6,691 nucleotides of DNA, taken from the NCBI GenBank assembly GCA_900319615.1, contig ONPE01000096.1, positions 1 through 6,691 of the forward strand, written 5' to 3'. This document shows positions 1 through 5,718 of the stretch, piece after piece. The first letter of the stretch is position 1, and every line of letters begins with the position of its first letter. Position numbers and translations under genes: made by a program. The DNA is from an uncultured Eubacteriales bacterium. Its GTDB lineage: Bacteria > Bacillota > Clostridia > Oscillospirales > Acutalibacteraceae. A model generated the notes under the pieces. That model was not told where the DNA came from and did not search any database. It saw only the letters and a list, made by a program, of their open reading frames with translations.

Positions 1-67
1 CGAATATCCCGATGCAGCCCCACAGCACGCCTGCCGCTACCACAAATAATACCGCAAGCTTTTTCAT
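1..67 (-). CDS. EamA/DMT-superfamily transporter, N-terminal fragment (runs off window)
   Basis: Only the first 22 codons are present, starting at ATG 67-65 and continuing past the left edge. The peptide begins MKKLAVLFVVAAGVLWG and continues CIGIF. The short positive N-terminus, hydrophobic run and 'AAGxLWGxxGIF' pattern are what the first transmembrane helix of EamA-type drug/metabolite transporters normally looks like. The start overlaps the stop codon of the asparaginase-family gene as ATGA, with a purine-rich GGAGAGTGGG stretch just upstream inside that gene as the likely ribosome binding site, so the two should be translationally coupled. The family exports or imports small metabolites, often amino acids, across the cytoplasmic membrane, and an amino-acid substrate would fit the neighbour. 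With only 22 residues, the family call rests on one motif; another inner-membrane protein cannot be excluded. Confidence 0.6.
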   Translation of the reverse strand, partial: MKKLAVLFVVAAGVLWGCIGIF

Positions 68-1005
68 ATCCCACTCTCCATAAACTCATGTATGCCGAGC
101 CTGTCCTGCGCGCAGGCGAGCAGCAGCTTCATATACGCGCACTCGGGCGATATATCATACAGCGGTACAGCGCCGGAGTCGATAGCATCAACGGCTGTCC
201 GGTAAAGCTCGCACCCCGTCCGGAACGCCGCCAGATACACCGGTACGCCGCAGCTCTTGATAAACCCGCAAGCTCCCGCGCTGTCCAAGGTCGAGCTGTG
301 ATACAGCGTATGCAGCACAGCCTTCACGCCGTCGAGCCGCAGGCGCGAATACTCCTGCATTGGATACGGATGTATCATCAGCACGTTATCAGATATCACC
401 GGCAAATTTTTCCTACAGAAAACCTCCGGCACGGTATGACTCACCGGCTCTCTGAGCGGACGAAGCGCGCCGTCCCATACGGCATACGCCCCGTGGAAGC
501 TGTAAAAATCATCGCACAGATCCGCCTGCCTGATGTCCGTCGCCGAGTGGACATACATCACGCCGTCGCTGTTGCGGTACGGCACCCACGCTCCGGCAAC
601 GTCGCTTTTTATAAGCCCTACTGCACAGCAAAAGTTCTCGTAACCGTTAGCCGCAGGATCGGAAAGCACCCTGTCCGAAGCCACTAAACAAACCGGCACG
701 CCGCATCTGCCGAACAGCAAGCCGACAAACGATGAGATATACCCGAGATTATCGCTGCCGACGGTCACTATCACACCACCGTATTTTTCTATATCGGAAT
801 TATAAATCGCCGCCGCAAGAGTGTTGAGGTCATCCGCGGCGATACTCTCGCTGAGTATATTAAGCGGCTCTACGACCTCGATATCAACATCTTCATGCTC
901 CTGTACATAACGCCCGGCGACCGCGCAGCCGCCTTGAACGTCTATCGACGCGCCGTCAAAGCCGCTGCCGATTGTGCCGCCCGTCGCGATAACGAGTATC
1001 TTCAT
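64..1005 (-). CDS. Asparaginase/glutaminase-family protein with altered catalytic motif
   Basis: This 313-residue cytoplasmic protein (no signal peptide) has the length of the type I/II L-asparaginase family, which hydrolyses asparagine to aspartate and ammonia. The N-terminal motif ATGGTIGS carries the nucleophile-type Thr at residue 11. The second family motif, normally HGTDT, reads VGSDN (residues 82-86): Asp85 is kept, but the usual Thr is Ser84 and the His and last Thr are lost. The later region that normally holds the catalytic Lys (DVTKTN in Escherichia coli AnsB) appears to align with DIRQAD (157-162), with Gln in place of Lys, though I made that alignment by eye. The C-terminal segment AYMKLLLACAQ matches the usual end of the fold. 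A weak AGGTG lies six bases before the ATG. It is followed by a coupled transporter gene. It may be an active asparaginase, an amidase with another substrate, or a non-catalytic homologue. Confidence 0.8.
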   Translation of the reverse strand: MKILVIATGGTIGSGFDGASIDVQGGCAVAGRYVQEHEDVDIEVVEPLNILSESIAADDLNTLAAAIYNSDIEKYGGVIVTVGSDNLGYISSFVGLLFGRCGVPVCLVASDRVLSDPAANGYENFCCAVGLIKSDVAGAWVPYRNSDGVMYVHSATDIRQADLCDDFYSFHGAYAVWDGALRPLREPVSHTVPEVFCRKNLPVISDNVLMIHPYPMQEYSRLRLDGVKAVLHTLYHSSTLDSAGACGFIKSCGVPVYLAAFRTGCELYRTAVDAIDSGAVPLYDISPECAYMKLLLACAQDRLGIHEFMESGI

Positions 1006-1028
1006 TAACTACACCTATACTTTCATAT

Positions 1029-1066
1029 AAAAGCCATGTTTCAACTCTCGCCGAAACATGGCTTTT
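1029..1066 (-). terminator. Perfect inverted repeat, probable (possibly bidirectional) terminator
   Basis: Positions 1029-1042 and 1053-1066 form a perfect 14-bp stem around a 10-nt loop. On the plus strand it is followed by a run of six T; on the minus strand the stem ends in TTTT followed by ATATG. Its place after the minus-strand transketolase genes and before the asparaginase gene suggests it ends the transketolase transcript. The stronger T-run is on the plus strand, where no gene points at it, so it may work in both directions. The asparaginase promoter would have to lie within or just after the stem; a TATAGG at 1015-1010 region is only a weak -10 candidate. Confidence 0.6.
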
Positions 1067-1078
1067 TTCTGCAATATG

Positions 1079-1102
1079 AAGGACTGTCGATCGACAGCCC
1101 TT
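1079..1102 (-). terminator. Hairpin just after transketolase stop codon
   Basis: The two arms at 1079-1088 and 1093-1102 pair over 10 bp (one G-U on the minus transcript) around a GATC tetraloop. The core CTGTCGATCGACAG is an exact 14-bp palindrome. It starts nine bases after the transketolase stop. The tail is only weakly T-rich, so alone it would be a poor intrinsic terminator; it may instead protect the mRNA 3' end or act together with the second hairpin at 1029-1066. Confidence 0.45.
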
Positions 1103-1110
1103 ACTTCTTT

Positions 1111-2055
1111 TTATTTTTCGAGCTCTTCAAGGATGACCTTTTTGATGTTGGGAGCTGTGAGCCCGAAGATATCGAGCAGCTCCTTTGCAGGGCCGGAATA
1201 GCCGAACTCATCATTCACGCCGATACGTCTGACGGGCACGGGACACTCGGATGAGGTCACCTCGCAGACAGCGTCCGCAAGACCGCCGATGATGTTGTGC
1301 TCCTCGACAGTGATGATGCGCCCTGTCTCCTTAGCCGCCTTGATGACGATCTCGCGGTCGATGGGCTTGATGGTGTGGATGTTGATCAGCCTTACGCTCT
1401 TGCCCTCGGCGATCAGCTCGTCCACAGCCTTGAGGCTCTCGAGAACACACAGACCGGTCGCGATAACGGTGATGTCGGAGCCCTCTCTGAGGGTGATGCC
1501 CTTGCCCCACTCGAACTTATATGTCTCAGGGTCGTTGAAGCTGTCTACAGCCAGTCTGCCCAAGCGGATATACACGGGACCGTTATAATCCATAGCAGCC
1601 TTGGTAGCCGCCTTCATCTCCCAGTGATCGGCAGGATTGATGACCACCATACCGGGGATTGTACGCATGATGCCGATATCCTCGAGGCACTGATGGGTCG
1701 CGCCGTCCTCACCTGTCGAGATGCCCGCGTGCGAGCCGGCGATCTTGACGTTGAGGTTGGGATAAGCAACGGAGTTGCGGATCTGCTCGAAGGCTCTGCC
1801 TGTCGCGAACATCGCGAAAGAGGCAGCCACCGGAGTCTTGCCGGATGCAGCCAGACCGGCGGCAACGCCGATCATATTTGCCTCTGCAATACCGCAGTCG
1901 AAGAAGCGGTCGGGATGCGCGTCGCGGAAGATCGCGGTATTGGTAGCCGCGGCAAGGTCGGCGTCCAGTACGATTATATCGGGTCTCGAATCAGCCATCT
2001 CGCTCAGAGCCTCACCGAAGCTCACGCGGGTCGCTTTTGTAATTACTTCAGCCAT
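1111..2055 (-). CDS. Transketolase, C-terminal subunit (split enzyme)
   Basis: This is the second half of a two-subunit transketolase, the thiamine-diphosphate enzyme that moves two-carbon ketol units between sugar phosphates in the non-oxidative pentose phosphate pathway. The 314-residue protein has the pyrimidine-binding domain (about 1-170) and the C-terminal transketolase domain (about 190-314). The catalytic Glu that activates the cofactor is Glu58 in FFDCGIAEANM. The segment GSHAGISTGEDGATHQ (107-122) is typical of split transketolases and DXS-like enzymes. I chose the start MAEVITKATRV at 2055, not the in-frame ATG at 2076: it follows the upstream stop by one base (TAATATG) and has GGAGG six bases upstream, whereas the 2076 start would add seven residues inside the upstream gene. 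The two genes are therefore tightly coupled. A different ketol-transfer substrate cannot be excluded. Confidence 0.92.
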   Translation of the reverse strand: MAEVITKATRVSFGEALSEMADSRPDIIVLDADLAAATNTAIFRDAHPDRFFDCGIAEANMIGVAAGLAASGKTPVAASFAMFATGRAFEQIRNSVAYPNLNVKIAGSHAGISTGEDGATHQCLEDIGIMRTIPGMVVINPADHWEMKAATKAAMDYNGPVYIRLGRLAVDSFNDPETYKFEWGKGITLREGSDITVIATGLCVLESLKAVDELIAEGKSVRLINIHTIKPIDREIVIKAAKETGRIITVEEHNIIGGLADAVCEVTSSECPVPVRRIGVNDEFGYSGPAKELLDIFGLTAPNIKKVILEELEK

Positions 2056-2056
2056 A

Positions 2057-2896
2057 TTACGCCTCCAGTTCCGCAAGCTGCGCCTTGAGCTCAGCCATAG
2101 CTATCTCGAATTCCTCGGCGTTGGTCGCCTTGCCGTGCCAGCCTACCTGGTTCTCCATGAAAGAAACGCCCTTGCCCTTGACGGTCTTCATGATGATCGC
2201 GAAGGGCTTGTCAGACGCCTTCGCCTGAGCCATAGCGCCCTCGATAGCGTCAAAGTCGTGACCGTCGATGATGACGGTGTCGAAGCCGAAGCTCTCGAAC
2301 TTAGTATCCAGCGGTTCAACGCCGCCGACCTCCTCCGTGGTACCGTCGATCTGCAAGCCGTTGCAGTCCACGATCACGGTCAGGTTATCGAGGTTGTGAT
2401 GGCCGGCGAACATAGCCGCCTCCCAAACCTCGCCTTCCTCGCACTCGCCGTCGCCGAGCACGGTATATACGCGGTAATCCTTGTTGTCGATCTTCGCGGC
2501 AAGAGCCATGCCGCAGGCTGCGGACACGCCCTGTCCGAGCGAGCCGGAGCTCATGTCTATGCCGGGGGTGCCCTTCATATCGGGATGTCCCTGCAGCATA
2601 GCGCCTACATGACGGAGCACTTCGAGCTCCTTCCAGTCAAAATAGCCCTTGAGCGCCAGAATGGCGTACAAACTGGGGCAGCAGTGTCCCTTTGATAACA
2701 CAAAGCGGTCTCTGTCCTCCCATGAGGGGTTGGACGGGTCGACGTTCATCTCTTTAAAGTAAAGATAGGTGAACATATCAGCCGCCGACAGCGAACCGCC
2801 GGGATGTCCCGACTTCGCGTGAAATGTACCGATGATGGCTCCCATCCTCGCCTTGCAAGCAAGGATCTCGAGATTTCTCTTATCTGCCTGATTCAT
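2057..2896 (-). CDS. Transketolase, N-terminal subunit (split enzyme)
   Basis: This 279-residue protein is the thiamine-pyrophosphate-binding half of a split transketolase, which forms the active enzyme with the subunit encoded immediately downstream. Visible signatures are FHAKSGHPGGSLSAADM (25-41) with the substrate-binding His26, LSKGH (67-71), QGHPD (102-106), SSGSLGQG (116-123), and the cofactor motif GDGECEEGEVWEA (148-160) ending with DCNGLQIDG (177-185), where Asp and Asn bind the metal and diphosphate. Length and motif order match stand-alone N-terminal subunits of Clostridia and archaea; single-chain transketolases are about 650 residues. An AAGGGAGG site lies six bases before the ATG, which supports the start. 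It is the first gene of a two-gene operon, divergent from coaX, with a candidate extended -10 promoter at 2984-2976. Confidence 0.93.
   Translation of the reverse strand: MNQADKRNLEILACKARMGAIIGTFHAKSGHPGGSLSAADMFTYLYFKEMNVDPSNPSWEDRDRFVLSKGHCCPSLYAILALKGYFDWKELEVLRHVGAMLQGHPDMKGTPGIDMSSGSLGQGVSAACGMALAAKIDNKDYRVYTVLGDGECEEGEVWEAAMFAGHHNLDNLTVIVDCNGLQIDGTTEEVGGVEPLDTKFESFGFDTVIIDGHDFDAIEGAMAQAKASDKPFAIIMKTVKGKGVSFMENQVGWHGKATNAEEFEIAMAELKAQLAELEA
2061..2066 (-). promoter_or_regulatory. Ribosome binding site that fixes the transketolase C-subunit start
   Basis: GGAGGC on the minus strand lies inside the last codons of the upstream subunit, six bases before the ATG at 2055. It supports the 2055 start over the upstream in-frame ATG at 2076. 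Confidence 0.75.
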
Positions 2897-2975
2897 CCTT
2901 TTCCTCCCTTGGATAACACACTTTCTGTACAGCAGTATCCGGAATATAAGCGATACAGCTCTAATTTACAGGGAT

Positions 2976-2984
2976 ATTCTATCA
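2976..2984 (-). promoter_or_regulatory. Candidate extended -10 promoter for transketolase operon
   Basis: On the minus strand the sequence TGATAGAAT is an extended -10 element (TGN plus a hexamer matching TATAAT at 5 of 6). No good -35 is seen at 17 bp, which extended -10 promoters can tolerate. It would give a leader of about 70-75 nt before the ATG at 2896. An imperfect inverted repeat (2988-3016) sits directly upstream. Confidence 0.45.
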
Positions 2985-2987
2985 CAA

Positions 2988-3016
2988 TTCACAGATAATA
3001 TTTTTCATTATGTGAA
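2988..3016. repeat. Imperfect inverted repeat in the divergent promoter region
   Basis: TTCACA-GA-TAAT at 2988-2999 is mirrored by ATTA-TGTGAA at 3007-3016 with a 7-base spacer, leaving two unpaired bases (GA) in the left arm. It lies just upstream of the transketolase -10 candidate and about 25 bp upstream of the coaX -35. The position suits an operator or an AT-rich promoter element, but I do not recognise the binding protein. It could also be chance in AT-rich DNA. Confidence 0.3.
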
Positions 3017-3041
3017 AAAAGCCGAAAATCAGTCAATTATA

Positions 3042-3070
3042 TTGAAACTACATAAAAATTCTGATACAAT
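3042..3070 (+). promoter_or_regulatory. Housekeeping sigma-factor promoter for coaX
   Basis: TTGAAA (3042-3047) and TACAAT (3065-3070) are separated by exactly 17 bp, each matching consensus at 5 of 6 or close to it, and the -10 is preceded by TG plus one base (3062-3064). Transcription should start near 3077, giving a leader of about 14 nt that is little more than the ribosome binding site. Confidence 0.75.
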
Positions 3071-3090
3071 ACCTTTCGGAAAGGAGCGAA

Positions 3091-3861
3091 ATGTATATGT
3101 TGCTCACAGCAGATATCGGCAATACCAATATCAAGTTCGGCGTTTTTAACGGCAGGGAGCTTATACACACCCTGACCATCAACTGCAACAAGGCAAAGAC
3201 CGCAGACGAGTACGGTCTGGAGATCTACTCTCTCATAAGGGTCATGGGTATCCACCGCGACGATTTCACCGGCTGTATCATCAGCTCGGTCGTGCCGATC
3301 GTCACCACCTGCATCGACACCGCGGTACGCAATATCCTCGGTATCGAGCCGATCATCCTCGGCCCCGGGGTCAAGACAGGGCTGAACATCCGCATCGACG
3401 ATCCTTCCACACTCGGCGCCGACCTCGTAGCGGCTTGCGTAGCCGCCAACAGCACCGCAAAGGCGCCCGCCATCGTGATAAGCATGGGCACCGCCACCGT
3501 ATGGTGCGTGATAGACAAGGACGGCAACATGATCGGCTGCTCCATCGCACCCGGTATAGCGGTATCTCTCGAGGCTCTTACCAAGAACACCGCGCTTTTG
3601 CAGTCGGTCGCGTACAAGGCTCCCGACTCCGTCATCGGCAAGAACAGCGACAAAAGCATCCGCGCAGGCTCCGTATGGGGCACGGTATGCATGATCGACG
3701 GCATGATCGACAAGATCGAAGAGGAGCTCGGCGCAGAGTGCAGCATCGTAGCCACAGGCGGACTCGCCGACACCATCATCCGCTATTGCAGCCACGATAT
3801 CAGGATAGAGAACGACCTTATCCTCGTGGGTCTGCGCATGATCTACGAAAAAAATATATAA
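3091..3861 (+). CDS. coaX: Type III pantothenate kinase (CoaX)
   Basis: CoaX phosphorylates pantothenate with ATP, the first step of coenzyme A synthesis, in the cytoplasm. The 256-residue length is normal. The ASKHA-fold motifs are present: phosphate-binding DIGNTNIKFG (8-17) with Asp8, SSVVP (65-69), GPGVKTGLNI (91-100), LGADLVA (108-114) with catalytic Asp111, GTAT (133-136), APG and the SVIGKN segment in the C-terminal half, and ATGGLA near the end. Two departures stand out: GADR is GADL, which I believe occurs in related clostridial enzymes, and the residue before MGTAT, normally Asp, is Ser131 (codon AGC at 3481). The start at 3091 has AAGGAG only four bases upstream; a second ATG at 3097 gives a more usual MLLTADIGNT start with ten-base spacing, so the start is uncertain by two residues. 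It is divergent from transketolase and followed by an ECF S component. Confidence 0.92.
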   Translation: MYMLLTADIGNTNIKFGVFNGRELIHTLTINCNKAKTADEYGLEIYSLIRVMGIHRDDFTGCIISSVVPIVTTCIDTAVRNILGIEPIILGPGVKTGLNIRIDDPSTLGADLVAACVAANSTAKAPAIVISMGTATVWCVIDKDGNMIGCSIAPGIAVSLEALTKNTALLQSVAYKAPDSVIGKNSDKSIRAGSVWGTVCMIDGMIDKIEEELGAECSIVATGGLADTIIRYCSHDIRIENDLILVGLRMIYEKNI

Positions 3862-3945
3862 TATCCGGTTTTCCTTCTAAGGAAATGTATAGCCCGAAAA
3901 GCGATAGATAAGGCGTTTACTGCCGACTATTTTCAGAGATATACC

Positions 3946-4008
3946 ATGAGGTGAATTTACACACCTCATCCGTCACCCGCCGGGTGACCACTTCCCCTTG
4001 AGGGGAAG
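3946..4008. repeat. Three-hairpin intergenic palindromic element
   Basis: Three perfect inverted repeats follow one another: ATGAGGTG/CACCTCAT (3946-3953 with 3962-3969), GTCACCC/GGGTGAC (3972-3978 with 3982-3988, loop GCC) and CTTCCCC/GGGGAAG (3991-3997 with 4002-4008, loop TTGA). The string resembles a dispersed palindromic repeat I recall from gut Clostridia (CACCTCATCCGTCACC and CTTCCCC-type motifs), but that memory is unverified and only one copy is in the window. No T-run follows, so it is not a standard terminator. The whole gap 3862-4097 otherwise holds a small AATCC/GGATT hairpin (4026-4039), AT-rich sequence, and the AGGAGG site (4085-4090) of the next gene; CCTATAAGGGGAGG at 4068-4081 looks like a degenerate echo of the third hairpin. 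Confidence 0.65.
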
Positions 4009-4097
4009 GCTCAAAACAGAATATCAATCCTTTCGGATTTGATAAATATTATTTATTGCGCTTCACCCTATAAGGGGAGGCAGCAGGAGGTTTTATT

Positions 4098-4694
4098 ATG
4101 TCAAACACAAGAAAGAGCAATGTCTACCGGATGACCGGTCTTGCGATCCTGTCGGCGATCATCATCGTCCTGCAGGTATTCACCACCTTTGTCCGCTTCG
4201 GCCCCTTCTCGATCACGCTTGCGCTGATCCCGATCGTTGTAGGTGCGGCGATGTACGGCGTAGGCGCAGGAGCCTACCTTGGCGCTGTATTCAGCGCGGT
4301 AGTCATCATCATGTGCATCACCGGCGGCGACGTCGGCGGCTTCATGGTATGGTCTGCCAATCCCTTCATGTGCATCGTGATGTGTACGCTCAAGGGCACG
4401 ATGGCAGGTCTGTGCGCGGGAGCGGTATACAAGGCGCTCAAGGAGAAGAACAAGCTGCTCGCCGTGATCATGGCGGCTCTGGTCTCCCCCATCGTCAACA
4501 CCGGTATCTTCATCATCGGTATGCTGCTGTTTTTCAGAGAGACTCTGGCGGCATGGGCAGGCGGCTCCGATCTTCTGTCCTACATCATCCTCGGTCTTAC
4601 AGGCGTCAACTTCCTCATCGAGCTCGGCGTCAACATGATCCTCAGCCCCGTCGTAGTGAAGATAATCGACGCGGTCCAGAAAACCACCCACTGA
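4098..4694 (+). CDS. ECF transporter S component, probable pantothenate (PanT-like)
   Basis: This 198-residue integral membrane protein has about six hydrophobic segments (near 12-30, 39-53, 56-76, 90-112, 120-144 and 160-190), no ATPase motifs and a short basic N-terminus (MSNTRKSNVYRM). This is the size and shape of a substrate-binding S component of energy-coupling-factor transporters, which use a shared EcfT/EcfA/EcfA' module encoded elsewhere (none is in the window). FSITLALIPIVVGAAMYG (37-54) and the GxxAGLxAGxVY-like segment (100-111) are typical of the FolT/PanT-type group. Following coaX on the same strand suggests pantothenate as substrate; this is inference from neighbourhood, and folate, riboflavin precursor or another vitamin remains possible. 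AGGAGG lies seven bases before the ATG. I see no convincing promoter in the 236-bp gap, so it may be read from the coaX promoter. Confidence 0.82.
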   Translation: MSNTRKSNVYRMTGLAILSAIIIVLQVFTTFVRFGPFSITLALIPIVVGAAMYGVGAGAYLGAVFSAVVIIMCITGGDVGGFMVWSANPFMCIVMCTLKGTMAGLCAGAVYKALKEKNKLLAVIMAALVSPIVNTGIFIIGMLLFFRETLAAWAGGSDLLSYIILGLTGVNFLIELGVNMILSPVVVKIIDAVQKTTH

Positions 4695-4699
4695 TAACA

Positions 4700-4727
4700 A
4701 AGGCTGTCGCGAGAGCGGCAGCCTTTT
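4700..4727 (+). terminator. Intrinsic terminator after ECF S component
   Basis: An 11-bp stem with one wobble pair (4700-4710 with 4715-4725) closes a GAGA tetraloop, and the stem's 3' end runs into TTTT (4724-4727). It begins five bases after the stop codon, so it ends the coaX/ECF transcript and isolates the methyltransferase gene. Confidence 0.8.
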
Positions 4728-4801
4728 CACCATCCCATATCAGTACTGATAATCATCAAAAACACTTCAGCATCTATTGCGTTATATTCCGATTATAAAT
4801 A

Positions 4802-4810
4802 TGTTAAAAT
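4802..4810 (+). promoter_or_regulatory. Candidate extended -10 promoter for methyltransferase gene
   Basis: TGTTAAAAT is an extended -10 (TGN plus TAAAAT, 5 of 6 to consensus). The -35 position has no good match. The implied start near 4817 leaves a leader of about 37 nt. An alternative pair, TTGCGT (4777-4782) and TATGTT (4800-4805) at 17 bp, is weaker. The terminator upstream makes an independent promoter likely. Confidence 0.4.
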
Positions 4811-4853
4811 CTATATTGGAATACCGGAATAATACACCTTCAAGGAGGCGTTT

Positions 4854-5648
4854 ATGAAACACCACGGCATCGACAGCGGACAGGAGTTCGACTTTGGCAG
4901 GACGTCTGAGAACTACGCACGCTACCGCGATATCTATCCGCAGACCATGTACGACAAGCTCACAGCCGCCGGGATCGGTAAGGAAGGTCAAAGCATCCTT
5001 GACCTCGGCAGCGGCACAGGAGTAGTCGCCCTGCACCTCGCCGAGACCGGCGCGCGCGTCACCGCGACCGATATCTCCGCAAATCAGATCGCCCAAGCCG
5101 AGCGGCTCGCCGCCGATAAAGGTGAGAAGAACATCTCCTTCAAGGTCTGCTCAGCCGAAGACACCGGCTTTGCCGACAACGCTTTTGACGCTGTCACGGC
5201 GGTGCAGTGCTTCCACTATTTCGATCCCGATAAGGCAGCGGCAGAGATCCGCCGCATATTAAAGCCCGGCGGACTTTTCTGCAAGATCTTCATGGACTGG
5301 CTGCCCTATGAAGACGAGGTCATCGCCGAGATGGAAGCCCTCGTCAAAAAATACAATCCATCATGGAACGGCGGCGGCTTTCAACGTTTCGACTACGCCT
5401 TCCCCGACTGGGCAAAGGGACGCTTCACATCCGAATCTGTCGAATCCTACGATACCACCCTCACCTTCACAAAAGAGGCATGGCTCGGCAGAGTATTGAG
5501 CTGCCGCGGAGTCGGCGCGAGCCTTGCGCCGGAGGATGTAGCCCGCTTCGAGCAGGAGTACCGATCCATCCTGCAAGAGCGCCCCGAACCGCTTCAATTA
5601 AAGCATCAGATACATATCGAGCTCTACCGCAGCACCAAAACCGAATAA
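4854..5648 (+). CDS. Class I SAM-dependent methyltransferase, substrate unknown
   Basis: This 264-residue cytoplasmic protein has a Methyltransf_11-type Rossmann fold. The N-terminal FGRTSENYARYRDIYPQ (14-30) is the usual cap segment; motif I is ILDLGSGTGV (48-57), binding S-adenosylmethionine; ATDIS (71-75) provides the acidic residue at the end of strand 2; AEDTGF (101-106) and FDAVTAVQCFHYFDP (111-125) are motifs II/III; RRILKPGG (133-140) is the post-motif loop. The remaining 120 residues form the substrate-side cap, with many aromatic residues (HYF, WNGGGFQRFDYAFPDW), pointing to a small or planar acceptor, though that is inference. AAGGAGG lies five bases before the ATG. It is a single-gene unit with its own promoter candidate and flanking terminators. 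Similar proteins methylate varied small molecules, and the sequence does not settle which. Confidence 0.9.
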   Translation: MKHHGIDSGQEFDFGRTSENYARYRDIYPQTMYDKLTAAGIGKEGQSILDLGSGTGVVALHLAETGARVTATDISANQIAQAERLAADKGEKNISFKVCSAEDTGFADNAFDAVTAVQCFHYFDPDKAAAEIRRILKPGGLFCKIFMDWLPYEDEVIAEMEALVKKYNPSWNGGGFQRFDYAFPDWAKGRFTSESVESYDTTLTFTKEAWLGRVLSCRGVGASLAPEDVARFEQEYRSILQERPEPLQLKHQIHIELYRSTKTE

Positions 5649-5651
5649 GAC

Positions 5652-5687
5652 AAGAGGTCACCGCACATAAGATACGGTGACCTCTTT
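5652..5687. terminator. Bidirectional terminator between convergent genes
   Basis: A perfect 12-bp stem (5652-5663 with 5675-5686) has an 11-nt loop and lies just after the methyltransferase stop. The plus-strand tail is TTT followed by CAATATA; the minus-strand tail is TTGTCTTATT. It sits between the plus-strand methyltransferase and the minus-strand small gene, and probably ends both transcripts. Confidence 0.75.
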
Positions 5688-5718
5688 CAATATACCTATC
5701 CAAATACACAGGATAAAC

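Noticed and set aside
2053..2076. Upstream ATG (2076) as start of the transketolase C subunit
   Set aside because: It would add seven residues inside the upstream gene without a good binding site; the ATG at 2055 has GGAGG six bases upstream.
1297..2088. Long plus-strand frame (263 codons) opposite the transketolase C subunit
   Set aside because: It is an antisense shadow of a gene with clear family motifs, has no recognisable domain or ribosome binding site, and arises from GC-rich codon structure.
3037..3795. Minus-strand frame (252 codons) across coaX, and other frames inside coaX
   Set aside because: Rich in repeated Asp/Ala/Tyr codons typical of an antisense frame; coaX on the plus strand carries all expected motifs, promoter and ribosome binding site.
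3862..4097. Vitamin riboswitch upstream of the ECF gene
   Set aside because: The gap contains hairpins but no element I can match to a TPP, FMN, cobalamin, THF or other known riboswitch, nor a T-box.
4101..4733. Minus-strand frame (210 codons) opposite the ECF S component
   Set aside because: Composition dominated by Asp, His and Arg is the mirror of a hydrophobic membrane protein, and it would start within the terminator of the plus-strand gene.
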